The notes beneath the pieces are model-generated. The model had not been told where the DNA came from. It made no database searches and was given only the letters and a program-made list of their open reading frames with translations. Source: Parascedosporium putredinis (Eukaryota > Ascomycota > Sordariomycetes > Microascales > Microascaceae). From it: a stretch of DNA of 64,000 bases. Each line of letters opens with the position of its first letter. Within the stretch, counting starts at the first letter, position 1. The stretch covers positions 186,001 to 250,000 of the forward strand of contig CASHTG010000016.1 in assembly GCA_949357655.1 (NCBI GenBank). The letters run 5' to 3'. Positions 10,611-23,562 of this stretch are shown here, in pieces. The translations under genes were made by a program, and so were the position numbers.

Positions 10611-13600
10611 CTGCGAGACGATGTTAGTTGAGGTTTTCGACTTGAATGGTGAGTTTGTTGCATCATTTTTGCTTGCATCTTGTTGCGGAATGGAGCAAGG
10701 AGAATGATAAGGGCTGTAATGAGACTGGGTGGAGGGATAATGCAGCGAATGCGACGCTACGGGGAAGGAGAGCTACGGAGTTACCTTAAGCTCTCGCGAC
10801 ATATTCACATACCTGCTGAAGAGGCTGCGTGTAAAGCCGTCAGCCCAGAAAGGGCAATGCGTCGAACAGAAGTAGAAGACATAGTTGAACGTGGATGTGC
10901 CGTGTTGGTTTCTTGACTTCGCTTTCTTTCCGCTTCCCTTGGTACACTTATGAGATCCAAAGAAGAGACTAGGCTTCTTCTCTTCCGTCCCCAGTGTGTC
11001 TCGTGCGAAGGGCGTTTGGCAACTCTTACTCAACTGTTGGCGAGGCGACTATAGGGAGGGGTAGCGGAGAAGAGAAATAAAATAGGATAGAGAGAGAATG
11101 GGGAAGAGAGGGAGGGAAAGCAGGAGGAGGAGGAGGAGGGGCGGTATAGGAGGATGACGGGAGTAAGGGCAAGGAGACTGGAGCTGGCACAAGTGGAGCA
11201 GAGACAGCTTGGCTGGTGGGGGTGTTCGCGCCGATGAGTCTAAAAGAAAAAAGATGTGGCGTCAAGAGTTTGTGTGCCCGGACAGAGAGCTCTATATTAG
11301 ATGACGAGGTCGGAGGAGCAAATAGGAAATGGAAGGGGAGGGGACAAGACGTCAAAAAGACGGAGCTCTTCCGAGATCGAAAAGGCCCCGTAGCTTGTGC
11401 AACCAAGACTTTTCAGTGTTGGCCTCCTTTTCCTTTCCCCGCGAATGAGCAAGAGGAGCGAGACAACCGAGATCGAAGCAAGGAAAAGGGTGGAGCTGGG
11501 GAATGCCGAGCTGCAAATGCAAGGCCGACTCAACCTCTTACTTCAGTGGCTGATGTGCTTTCGTGGTATAGGTCGTACGTCTTGGCTTCTTTGGAACCTT
11601 GTCTCCGTAGTCTTTGGTTCCCAGTTTTCCGTCGCGCGCGCGCAAGCCGTGAGTGAGTGGAAAAGAAGGTTCCTTCTGCTGGTCTGTTTGCGTAGAGGCG
11701 GATGATCAAAGGGGGAATGGAGAGGAGGAGGATGAAAAGGGGATCAATTGGCTGCAAGAACGACGCCCGTGTGCGGGAAGGATACGTTTAAAAAAGCAAG
11801 ATGAGCAAGATGAGCAAGGAGAAGGGTGTGTGCGAAATAACAACTATCAAAGAAGAGCTCGACTTTGAGAACCTTGGATGATGAGTGGGTTTGGTGATCA
11901 AGATTGATGGTACTGGACAATTACATCAAATTTGATCATCGAGAGCAACGACGGGTCGATTTAGATTGGGGGAGGGCGCGCCAACGTCGGGGTTTTGGGG
12001 CCCTTTATTTGAGTCGAAGCATCTCGGCCAGGGACGAGGCCCCGGCCGTCGATCCAGGCCAGGCATTAATTCCTTTTCCGACTCAACGTCGATATTACGA
12101 TGCGTTGCCCTTTTTCCTTCTTGCATCGCTGCACGGCTATATGAAGATGTTTCTGAAACGGGCCCAGTCCACAATCCAGGAGGGGGTGGCGTGTCTCTCG
12201 GCGGGCACTTTCCCAAACTACAAGTGCGCACTGCCCACTTGGCAAGTTTATGGGGAAGGCCAGGCGGGTTGCACTTGACCTTGACTTGGAGCCAGGCTTG
12301 CCAGGCACACGCCGCACCGCTGACTGGCACTGGCACCCAAGGCACCGCAAGCTAACACAGGCACGAAGTACATCATTGAACCACTAGAGGACTCGATCCA
12401 CAAGCCCCTCAACCAAGCAACCGTCCCCGTAGGAATAGAACCGAGCCGAATCGAGACCTCTTTCTGAACCTGATCGCCCAAACAGTGCCTCCTTCGTCCC
12501 AGTGCCAAGACCACGTCCTTTCGCTTTCGAAAACAAGGGGAGGCACCCTTTCTGCCTTTTTTCAACTTCTGCCCGCCCCTCGGCGATGCGAGAGAGGTTG
12601 GCTGGGACGAGGGATGATGGAAATTCTTCCAACCCGCAGCTGGGACTGTGAAGGCTGAGATAATAAAAGAGTGTAGGGCGGGTTGTTTCAATCCATCCGC
12701 TAGCCTCGTTCATATTCCCGAGCCAACTCCATCAATCAAACAGTAAACGATTGGCCGTGATACAGGCCCCCGGCGACCGAGCCATGGTACAGGCCTTTAG
12801 TTGGAGAGGCCATGGGCCGAGAGGAGACGGGGATCAGAGACATTCAAGGAACCACCCCGGCACTAAGAGGAAGAAAAAAAGAAAAAGAAAACAAGGTGTC
12901 CATCACTTGGAAGATCTCGAGAAAAGCAGACTGGGAGAAAGAGACACTGGCTCTCGGCGGAAATGAAGGCCCAAGAAAAGCAACATTGAAGAGAGAGAGC
13001 AGAGACAAACCGCCCCCAATCTAAGGCCGGTCGGCAATCTGATCTTCGGTACTGTTAAGCACCTCCAAAGTGGTGACCCAATGGATCTATAAACCGACCA
13101 TAAGACAGGTAATAACACTATATTCCCTACGAGAAGCACCCCGAAGAAGGGGGCAGGCAACGAGCTGACACCTCTCCTTACTCACTCGGGGCCGCGCCCC
13201 TTGCTCGATTCGATTTGAGCCGGGGCTCAGCCCACCGTCATCAGCGGTCTTTGGAGACCCGCATCTGGATTTCTCATTGGCTACGCTAGTTCTCGGGTCC
13301 ATCTATTCGGAACTCTTTCAGGCCATGGTTCTTGAGCTTCCTAGAATTTTCGTCGGTGAAACAAATCGAAGAAGCGAGGCGAAGTAAGAAAGGAGAAGGA
13401 AAAAAAAAAAAAAAAAAAGACCGAGGAGGGTCCTGGTTGAGCTTGCGGCGCCCGTTCAGCTTTGGGGGATTGGGCACCACCCGGAATCCTGGAGCGTGAA
13501 TGCTTCGGCCTCTTGGCAATGGATTGGGCCTGGCCTGGGAGGTGAAAGGGGAAAAGGCACTAATAGCTGAGGTGAGCTGTTCAAGTCGTCGTTAGTGAAC

Positions 13601-15962
13601 GTTGAATGCATTGATCAGCCCACTCTTCCCTCTGATTCCCCATCCGCAAGCCTCGCTCTCGGGTGCGGCCCTGGGGCCCGGATGTGCCCTCCGCATGTCG
13701 GGAGTGCAGAGCTGAAATCCCACCGACCGGCGTGGGTGTGCCCCACGCGTACGCAGGCCTGTCGGCCACTGAGGGACCTCAAGCTGGCCTAGGACCCGAG
13801 CTCCTCAGCAAATCCTAGTGCGTTGGCAACGAAGCTAATGGCTAGCAAGACCCTCGTAAAAACCACTAGGGCGAGGCTTCTAGCCACTTGCACCGTCAGA
13901 TGGGAACCCGGCTCACCATATTTCGAGCGTGGCTGGCCATCGACGTGTCAATGGCTTGATGAGGAGAAGGGGTTCTTGGTTCGGACTGATCCATTGCCAA
14001 CGGCCGCAACTCTGCCTAACTTCGATCTTGGGGGTGCTGGACACACTTGCCGGCTTACTGGCAACCTCGACAACGGAGCCGAGAAGGCCGGCAGTCTATG
14101 GAAGAAGAGAAAAAGATGTACGCAAGAAAGACGTGTTGTTGGAATTGAACCCTTGATGCCTGCACTTTGAATCAGGTTCAATGTTCCCCATGCACGCAGC
14201 CATGCACCTGCCCATCACTCTGTTTCACCACCCTGCAGGCTCAATGTTTACCACAGGGGCAGTCGAGTGTAGAGAGGCAAGAGCGGGTTGAGGGGCTGGC
14301 TCTCCCCCGCTCCCCTCTTAGCTCGCTCACTCGTCTTCCCACAGCACAATCCGCAACCCACCCATTCCATTTAAGCTCAGCAGGATAATACCCATCCACA
14401 CCACCCTTTCAGAAGAGGCTTTGATTGGACGTTTCATCCTTGCTTGCATTGACGCAGGCAGGGATGGACATTCCGTCTCCAAGGCCACTCAGCCTTCTTC
14501 TCTCACGGATCAAGAGGCAGGCTTCTTAATAATACCCTTCTGAGCATCCGGGATATCCATCGATGATGCGTTAATATCCACTTTCATTGCTCCGCAGAGC
14601 ACCGCATCAGCTGAAAAAGAAAAGAAGCGAGGAGATGTGAAGCCCGAAAAGGACATGGGCTGGGAGGGTTTTTCTTCTTTTTTTCTTTTTCTCATTTTCT
14701 TTCTATTGTTTTCCAAGAGGCACATGCCACTAAAGCACGGAAATAGTTGAGAGGCTTCGCGGAGGCCACGGCCCCAGTGTTCACGAGCCAGAAAGATCAG
14801 CATCACCAATTTCTACACTACACAAGTTCGCCTCAAGGAAACCCACCAGAGACGAGTTGATACCGATCCTCCACTAGACCGGACCCGCCCCCCTCCTCAG
14901 GACTCCCTATGATGGCTAGGCTAGCCAGGCCCACACAATGTGGGAGAGGATCGGCCATTGACAACGTCATTGATTCTTTTTCCAAGACATACCGGCTCCC
15001 CTTGTGCCCTTTCAAGCCTTTTACCCTCTCATACCTCTCTCCACAACGCATGCGCCGTAGTGTAGACCCAACAACCCGCTGTTTCAGACCCTAGTTTTGT
15101 CTAGCCTCGCGTAGTAGTCTCGCTATTTTTTGTTTCCTTGGCCATCTCGGCACTGGTCTCCCAGCTGATTGCCTGATGCTTCCTAGGCCCCCTCTTCACA
15201 GCTAAACCTTCTCCACTTGACTGACGGCGATCGCCCGTAGTATCCCTTTGGTTCGGTCTCGCCGTTTTGATAGATACATTCTAATACCCAAAGTATGCGC
15301 GTGCCATTTCATCAAATGTTGGGATTTGTGTATAGGTGTATGTGTTTGCATCAACGGACCATGCTTGTTTCCGTTCCCCCGGAGCCGTGGGGAGCCGTGG
15401 AGCACTACCGAGAGGTGCAGCGACTAGTACGAACTACAGGACTCGCTCCCTCGCCTACATGTATCAATGCGGGAGCTCCCGATCAAATGGGCACGCAACG
15501 AGGACGAAGCGATCATTGCACATCTTCCCGCCATAGAGTCGTGTGCCGAGCGGAATGCGTGGTAGAGAGGATACGTTTCCAGTGCTTCATATCTGTAGAC
15601 GTCTTGCGCGTGCACCGATACTCCTATCGAGGCGCTCTTACAGCGCTCAACCAGCACACATACTCAAGAATGGAGAACCCCAGCGCCTCGGTCAAAACGT
15701 AGGGATGAAGATGAGGGTAGACCAGGATCTAACCAAGGGAGAAAAAAAGACACTGGGGGCTGCAACAAGGGAAGCACAGTTATTTTCATGGAGAGTTCAC
15801 ATCCAAGAAAGGAAAAAAATTGTAGGATTACGATTCCTCCGTTTCCCCCTTTCGCTTTGGAAAGAGAGGGAAAAAAAACACAAAGCCCAGCGGTTTAAAG
15901 CCTCATCTCTGCCAAACTCCCTCGCCGTACCCATTGAGTGCCAGCACTGAGACCTTCTTGCT
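10611..15962. other. Long intergenic region
   Basis: No domain is recognisable over 5.3 kb. It must contain the unresolved first exon of the SGNH-like gene, probably within about 10.6-11.4 kb. Between 11926 and 12355 both strands are open at once, which looks like a compositional effect. There is an A run at 13400-13418 and an alternating GC tract near 11633-11643. Confidence 0.5.
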
Positions 15963-18239
15963 TCACATGACCTGCTGCTGCTGCATCGGCAACTGCTGCA
16001 TTCCCTGGCCCATTCCAAACTGGAGGGCCCTCTGCTCTAGTAAGCCCCTCACCTCGCCGCTAACCTGCCCAAACATGTTGAGCAGCTGCAACGCGTCCTC
16101 CCACCTCTCTCCAAACTTGCCCAGCGTCTCGTCTACGAACCTGAGCGCCTTGAGGCTGCGCTGGAGGTTGTCCTCAAACTGCTGCTGGAAAAAGCGGTGC
16201 GGGATCGGCGGCGCCGGCACACCCGTCGCGTCGCTGTGGGGCAGAGCTGCCGGGCGTCCCGAAACCAGCAGCTCAAAGGCGCCGCGGAGGATCGAGATGA
16301 GCTGGCCGCCGATAAAGTAGACCCGCATGACGTCGTAGTAGCTAGTGAACGGTGTCTGGCCCGTCTCGAACACCATTTCGTGTATCTTTTCGATAAAGGA
16401 CACGGCGTGTTCAAAGATGAGGGACTGCCTGTATTCCGTCATGTGCGGCGCCCTCGGCGAGTACACCAAGCAGTACACGTAGCTCCACTCTAGCTCGATG
16501 TCCATGGCTCGGCGAATCTCGTTGGGTAATGTGGGCGGAAGCTGCTCCGCCCATTCCCGGAGTTCATGGCAGTTCTTCCACAGGTACGACTGCGCATCCG
16601 CAATCACGGACTCACCCGCCTGATATAGAGCCTGGTACCAACCTGACTGGAGCTTCCGTAGTTGGAAAAGGTGGAGCGCCGGGTTGTTCGATTGCGGACC
16701 TGTGATGTGCCCCGAGATCGAGGGGATCCTACCTAGCTCTGTTGAACTTGGCAGTCCCACGTCGACTGTTGAATCCGTGAATGTCAAGGCCCGTGCATGG
16801 CCCATGCTAATGGTCCTGTTGGAGGAGGGAGAGGGGAAAGGGACCCCAGATAGATTAGCCACCCGCTATTGGTAAAAAGATAGACTGCTACTAAGGAAAC
16901 CGGTTCGACTCACCTGTCTAACGCGTAAACACAGTGGAACAGCTTGCGTCTGATCTCGAGGTCGCTCTTGTCCTTGACATCGTGAGGCGCGGGGTCCTGG
17001 TGTAGTCCCATCTCAATCACGACCCGCGCCGTGAAGCCCATGCAATGCCAGGGGTCGAAATGCCTGGGGTCGTACATGGCATACTGGGTAAGGAGAATTA
17101 GTGAGGGAACAGTAGAACGCACACCGGGGGCTAGAGCCCTTTCTGCATAAGGCACCGCACGCGCGATGAAATCCACGCCATCAAGGTAGAACGGGTCGCC
17201 CATCCCGCGACTCTGCGCAATAGATGCGACAGCCAAGACCGTCCAAAACAGCCAGTAATCGGCAAACTTGAGAGATTGCTGAATACCTCCTTGCGGATAC
17301 ATGTTGCCCAAAACCGCCCACATGGTTTGCTCCGGGAGGCACGGGTACATGGCGTAGATGTTGTCCATGTAGTACTGGACGAGCCTCTGTGCGTCTTGCT
17401 GGGATGGGAGGTCGTTACTCCTCGGTTCGGGGAGCCTGTGCCTATAGCAGGATACGGCCATGAGCTTCGCAAAGGCTGAGCCCCCGCTCACAGAAGGCTC
17501 GGCATCGCGAGACGTAGCATCCACGGACCTAAAGAGACCATGATTAGCGATCACCGCGGAACTACGCAGCTAGATGTAGGGGTTTCTCCAGAGCTTACAA
17601 AAGTCCGAAATCGGATACAAGAGAGTCCAGGTCAGCCTTCTCCTGCTTCATCACCGCCTTCCTTTGCACAGCGACGCGGATGGCGGCCATGGAATCTTTG
17701 CGATCGACATCGGTAGGTAGGCTGTCCTCTTCATGCAGAGCCATGGACGCCTTGCGTTCCCTAGCATAGCGAACCTGCTTCTCCAACTTTTCGACTCTCA
17801 GCTCCAACGCGGCAACATAACTAGTAAAAGTTAGACTCATCGTGCTCGGGCCAAAAGTAGGCACGAGACGCTTGTCGTGCTCGGAGGACAACGAGGGAAG
17901 AGAATAGACCAACCTTCGTTCTTTTCCCCTCGCGAACTGATCGCTTGCACTAGAGCACTCGTTTGCTCGACCGGCCTTTTCACAAGCCGAACAGGCCGGC
18001 AGCTTGCCGTCACACTTGACCTTGGCGGACCGACCTATCCATTGTCAGACATACAGCCGTCATGCAGGTAGGCAGTCATCTCGACCCTTTCCCCCGGCTT
18101 CCCGGGTTGGAAGGAGGGGAGGGACTGAAGAGGTGAGGAAGATAGAGATAGACAGATAAGAGTGCTTACATCTTGAACAAGCGGATACGGGACGAGACAC
18201 CCTCAAAAGAGGGTTGTCTATGAGGCTTGTTTGGGGCAT
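15963..18239 (-). CDS. Zn2Cys6 transcription factor with fungal-specific TF domain
   Basis: A nuclear DNA-binding regulator. Five exons join cleanly: introns 18035-18169, 17821-17913, 17529-17598 and 16816-16913, all GT..AG. The binuclear zinc cluster spans residues 21-50, with Cys 21, 24, 31, 38, 41 and 50 spaced C-x2-C-x6-C-x6-C-x2-C-x8-C. It is followed by a basic linker and a coiled coil (LELRVEKLEKQVRYARER). The middle homology region includes FHCVYALDR-TISMG, the usual Fungal_trans signature. The protein ends in a Gln/Met-rich tail. The start ATG at 18239 is in frame with the first cysteine. Unlike its neighbours it has no frame break. The target genes are unknown; no cluster is adjacent. 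Confidence 0.92.
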
Positions 18240-21200
18240 CTTTCACCAATAGCGACCCTCGCCGCTGGTTCTCCTGTCAGATTCTTTGATAGGAGGGGCT
18301 GACAAGATGAACGAAGAAAATGAAGCGAAGCAAGCTGCGAGGAAAAGTGGTGTGTGAGGTGTGAATATGGGATGGGAGCTTTTTGCCACGCCCACACGGG
18401 ATCAGGCCGGCGTCGTTCGAGGGCAGAAAGGAGCGCCGAGGATACCACCAAAGCAGGTAAGATTTGCACTTGTCGGATTCTGTTCCCAGGAACGAGACAC
18501 GATGAAGCGCGAGGTCAACCAAAAAGAGCTCTTGATTGGTACCTTGTCCGCCGGTTGTTTGCCGCGTTTCCTTAGCGAAGCGCAGAGAAGGGGCGGCGCA
18601 ACAGGCCTGCGCCAACCGAAAGGAGAAATCAAAGAGACAAAAGAGCCGTACAAGCTGTCGTGGTCCGTTTTTTTGTCCCGGGAGAGCGGAAGGCAAGCCC
18701 GAAGAGCCACGAGCAGGAAGTGTGAAGCGACGGTAGCAGCGTAAGCTGACACGGCGTGATAGTCACCGGGCACCTTCGTACGATGGCTCGGTAATATTGC
18801 ACGGCAAAGAGGGAGGGCTGAGATAGGTTTCTCTCTGTGAGATCCTACGGGAAAAGGGAGGAGAAGGGAGAATAAAAAAGACCCTGGCGCGATGGAGGGT
18901 TGATCGATCTCGAGAATCCCTACAAGCAAGGGGGCTAGCAATGAGGTCTCTCACGAGTGGTCGTGGGGTTTCGGGAGCGAAGAAAAGGCTTTGGACAGGA
19001 ATGGACAAGAGCCTTGCGCACGCGGATCGACCGTGACTTCCAGTCGCAAGAATGCGGGGCGAGTCAAACGGGAGTGGGAGTGGGAGTTGCGGTTCCCCTG
19101 CACGGAAGGGGAACAAAGTACAATCCAAGTACCACTGATCCCCATCAATTGCTATGCTCAGCACTTGCACCACCTCAATTCCGCTACAGAAGCTCGTCGT
19201 GGCGGGCCCCACCACTGCGTCGTCACCCCTGTGCAGCTCGAGGTCCCTTCAAGGTACCGCCCCGGCTGGGATTTTATCCCCAATTGATCACAATGTTCTA
19301 CTTGGAGGGATTGAACGGATTAGACCTTCAATGAGGGGCACGCACTGCTACTCGGAGGGGTGAAACTCTTGGAACAGCATTGAACCCATTGATCAGTTCG
19401 ACGACAATTTCTCTCCATCAGCGCTAATTCAAAGGCCAGGCGTAGGCGTCCTCTGAATTGATACCTCTAGCTCGAACAAGTACACTGATCCACGGGAAAC
19501 AACAGCCCTCCGCGGATCCCGTTTCCCCGTTTGCCCGTCGCATCAACCCCTCCTCGATCCAATTCGACTGGTCGTAAACGAAGGGCCTTCTAGAACCATC
19601 CATTACCGCGAGCAGCTTGGGGCGGTTCTCGCTCGAACTACTTCCGACCTAATGCAAGCGACTGACGATGGTTGAATGACAGCCGGGATTGGCGTGATAG
19701 ATTTCTCTTTCCCTCTCTCTCTCTAGCTCTCCAGAGATGTCGTTAGAGATAAGGAGAAAGAGACTAACTCCAGAGACCAACGCTTTGTTACACACCTTTC
19801 TATTTTGCCTTTCATTTCTTGGTTGAATCCGGCCTCTCTCAACGGCGAATGGTGGGCTGGGCCGTCGCTGCACGGTGAATGTGTGAGACTTGTCATTCTG
19901 ACCCAGCCCTACCATTAACCGATTTTTATGCCAAAAATCCTGCATCCCATTGATGTCTTTTTTCTTTTTCTTTCCTTTCTCCCGCAACTATTCGTTACGT
20001 TCAATCTGCCTTGGGAAGATCCAGGCTCGGTAATGGGCGGTCTAGCTTCTGAGAGAAAAAACAGCAACTGCTCACCACTGGCTTGAATTCCATGTCCAAA
20101 GAAAGAGAGCCTGATAGACCCGGGCACGACGAGTCCTGAGGGGTTTTGAGCATGGCTTCCTAGTTGCTCCTAGGGCCTGTCCCGGTAGGATGGTCTGGAC
20201 TGGACATCGCCCGCATCTACACTACATCAACCTCCCCCAATCGTGTTCTTTCCCCATTTGCATGGCTTCGATTATTATCAAGCCGCCCCGACATGGTGGG
20301 TAGCCAAAGTGCAAGCCAAAACCTAGGGTGTCAAAACTAGCGCGTGTGGGATCCTGGACCGCCCGCCTCGATGCAGTAGCTCGCTTAGCCTTCATTACTT
20401 AAAACTCAACCCAACTCAATCCACCCATGTTGCCCCCTTTGCCTAGCATGCTTCATAATCCTCGGATGCTGTTTGTTGGCTTGTCCTTCACCCCCACAAA
20501 AGCTCACCCTCTTCAAAGCCTTCGTCACTGCTCCTTGCACTCCTCGGGCTTGTATTAATGCAACAGGCGATGAGGTCTACTCCGCGGCGCAAGCTGCTGA
20601 GATCTTGTTTCTTGTTGTCCGCGGATACCCAAGGGCATAGCTTTGCTTTCATTGGGGGCAATTTAGCTTTGCACTTCGTGGGTCTCAGCTACTGCACTGC
20701 TGACGACCCAGGTCAGGGGCCTGGTGCTCCTGGCGCGCGTCTTCGAATGCAGCAATATGTATCCATGCTGTGGCTGGCTACATGTAAGGTTGGGAGGGCA
20801 TGGCGAGCTCTGAGATGCGAGCATCTGCCTCGTCCGAAAAGCTACCCCGCCATCGTGGTGAGTGACGAGGACTGAAGGCAGAGGCGGTGCGACGTTCTTT
20901 GCCAAGACATCTGCTGCCCCTGTAACTCGAGAGAATTTTTGAGGATCAATGTGATTCCATGCAGGAGAAAATTTCTCAACCAGACGGCCTGCAGCAAGGC
21001 GGGAAGGGTGAAGGGCGGTACGCCTTGCTTGGACGACTTCCAAGTCGAACAAGGAGGGCTCTTGTCACTCTTGCACCTCGGCTTTCTTTGACAAGTAAGC
21101 CTATGCCGAACTTAAAGACTGCTCGGAATGGACCAAATATAGAGATCGGGACGGGACTACAAGTCATGGGTAGCGGCGTAGCGGCGTGTGGCAGCACACA

Positions 21201-23562
21201 AGGCAAGGCGACGGCTCCTTGGCTTGCAGCTTGAGAAGCTCGCGGACCTCTCTGTGTGAGTTCCATGTTTGGTCAGATCGCTGTTTGCATGTTTCATCAA
21301 AACCCGTCTTCAGTGATACCTCCAATTGCACGGCAGGCGGATAGGAGGGGTTATCGAGGTCCCCGTCCCTTGAACATTGATCAACTGTTGGTTCCCTCCA
21401 TGTCCACATTTGTTGAACCAAGACCGACGGCGCGCTTTTAGAGGCTTTTGGGTGTGGAGACGCCTGACGTGCTCTCTGGCCCCCACCCCACCACCCACCA
21501 CCCACCTCCCACCTCCCACTTCACCAAAAGACGCAGTTGGATGAACTATGCGGGATCGTTGGAGGTGTGCTTGATTGCTGGACCTAGAGCTGGAACTGGA
21601 GGCGGCAATATCCCGAACCCCGCTGGAGGCTGCACTAATGGTAGTTGGACCAGTTGATCCCTGGCCGGATTCATCGCCCCGACCGTGATGCTGACGACGA
21701 CCCACGCCTGAGTGGTGTGTCCTGCCGCGATTCTTCAATACCCATCCGATTGATCTGTCCTGGCCCATTTGGGGGTTGAGAGCGATTCCTCTTGCCTTGT
21801 TTAGCGAGGCGTCTGTGCATCCAGAGATGGCAAGCACGACCTCACGCTCTTCACAATTACTTCTCGAGTGTACTTCGTACTTGGAAATAATGGGAAGTGA
21901 TAGTGTAGTTTGTTTGAGCAGGCGTAACCTTGAACATACCCATGTACCCTCCATATTGTGGACACAGTTGGACACAATTCTCATTCTCAGTTGGCTGCCT
22001 CGTCGATAGGATTGATCAGCATCAACGCCAAAAGTCTGACGGACCCTTGGTACCGCAGATGTACTTCTGCAAGCTTGGCCTTTCAATCTCAATTCCGTCC
22101 AATCTGGGAGCCAGAGGCGGCAGCATAAAATACAACCAGAAGTATTCATGTCCTGAGGAAGCAGTGCTTGAGCCCTGGAGAGGGCAAGAGGGGGTGCCTT
22201 ACATCCGTCCAGGGCCACCCCCGCCATCCCTTATTCCCCGCCGCTATTGTTCGACAGCGTGACAAGACGAAAACCATCCATCGATCTATTCGCTCCGTGT
22301 GCTCAAATCAAAGGATTCTTTCCAGAGCATCACCTTGCTTTTTCTTCCCTTCCCGCCCCCACTCGTCTGCATCTGCGCTTGATGAGAGGCCTGGAGTTGC
22401 GCCGGCACATTCTTCGAGCCTATCGCGAAATGAACGAGGTCTTTTTCTTCTTCTCCCTCCTTTCCCGCTACCCTTCACCTCAAGGGTCTAGACTTGACGC
22501 TCGGCACTGCTCTCCTCACTGGACTTCTCAAACAGCCTTTACCCTGCGATAACTGGCACGAGACCGGAGTTTGGCAGTTTCCTTTTGTTCTCCCCCTTTT
22601 GGCGAGAAGCTCCCTAGAAATTCGTGAGGTCCTCAAAAGTGCGAGCCTCGAGGTCAATATTTAAATCTTCACGCGCGAGTCCTGCTTGGACACAAATCCG
22701 CCAGTGTGACCCATTGATCTTCTTGGTCTGGCCCTGCCAACCCCAGTCTCCTTCCGACAGACAAAATAAACAACCCTTAAACGGACACACGAAGCAAGAA
22801 AAAGGAAGAAAAAGAACCCGAAAAAAAATTCAGGGTTTGAACGGCAAGCAAGTGAGAGCGGAAAGCGAGGAGCGTGCGTGGAGAAGGTAGAAGTTCCTCT
22901 ACGACCTCTTTGCTTCTTATTCGACGAACCCCGGTTGTGCCGCTCAGCTCTCGCATCTCTCGAACCCCCTTCCACCCGTCTCCTTCCCCACCCTTGTCCC
23001 CGGCGGACTTCGGCTCGCCGCCGTGCAATTCGATCTCCTTCTCTCCTCCCCCAAAGAAAATTAAGCGTGGCGCATCAGCAGGAGAAAACAATCACTCGAC
23101 GGAACATCGACAGCACTCGCGAAGCAATGCCATCGTCTCTCCTCGCCTAGCTTCACCTATACTCATAAGACGAACAATTCGAAGCGTCCTCATCGATCCG
23201 AGCGACTGGAACTGAATCGAACCAACGAGAGGAAACACCCTTACGCGGCTAAGCTTTTTCTCTTTTTTCTTTTCCTTCTCTTTAAATTCGGTTCTTCTTT
23301 TGTTATCCACAACATTTTGGAGAGACGCATTAAGAGTAGCCGACGGGCAAAACATCTCTCCTAAGCCGACGAGACGTCATTCCCGTCTGGAACCCCTCTG
23401 ACGTGCCCACCTCGACACTCCTTTACCGAAACCGTTGCTGGCCAAAATCGACATCTAGAAAAGACTAGGGAATAAGCAGCGGGAAACTCCAAGGCTGACG
23501 GCTGGTCCGGACGATAGACGCAAGACCTCTTTGTGCTCAAAGCTTCACTTCGAGTCCCAGCC
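18240..23562. other. Divergent intergenic region between two Zn2Cys6 genes
   Basis: This 5.3-kb stretch separates two divergently transcribed regulators and should hold both promoters and leaders. Apart from one long unrecognised open frame (21310-22227, listed separately) I see only short open frames. There are CT repeats near 19709-19727 and a CCACC-rich tract near 21483-21520. Confidence 0.55.
21310..22227 (-). CDS. Unrecognised 305-codon open reading frame
   Basis: An uninterrupted frame from an ATG at 22227 to a stop at 21310. The product is Ser/Arg/Gly-rich with a serine run near residues 210-216; no signal peptide, membrane segment or known motif is visible. The 3' third overlaps a CCACC-rich low-complexity tract. 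Codon choice does not resemble the neighbouring genes, and the opposite strand is also open in places. It is longer than chance would usually give in non-coding DNA, but nothing else supports it. Confidence 0.2.
   Translation of the reverse strand: MAGVALDGCKAPPLALSRAQALLPQDMNTSGCILCCRLWLPDWTELRLKGQACRSTSAVPRVRQTFGVDADQSYRRGSQLRMRIVSNCVHNMEGTWVCSRLRLLKQTTLSLPIISKYEVHSRSNCEEREVVLAISGCTDASLNKARGIALNPQMGQDRSIGWVLKNRGRTHHSGVGRRQHHGRGDESGQGSTGPTTISAASSGVRDIAASSSSSRSSNQAHLQRSRIVHPTASFGEVGGGRWVVGGGVGAREHVRRLHTQKPLKARRRSWFNKCGHGGNQQLINVQGTGTSITPPIRLPCNWRYH

Noticed and set aside
11926..12355. Overlapping open frames on both strands
   Set aside because: Several frames are open at once, pointing to low stop-codon density rather than a gene.
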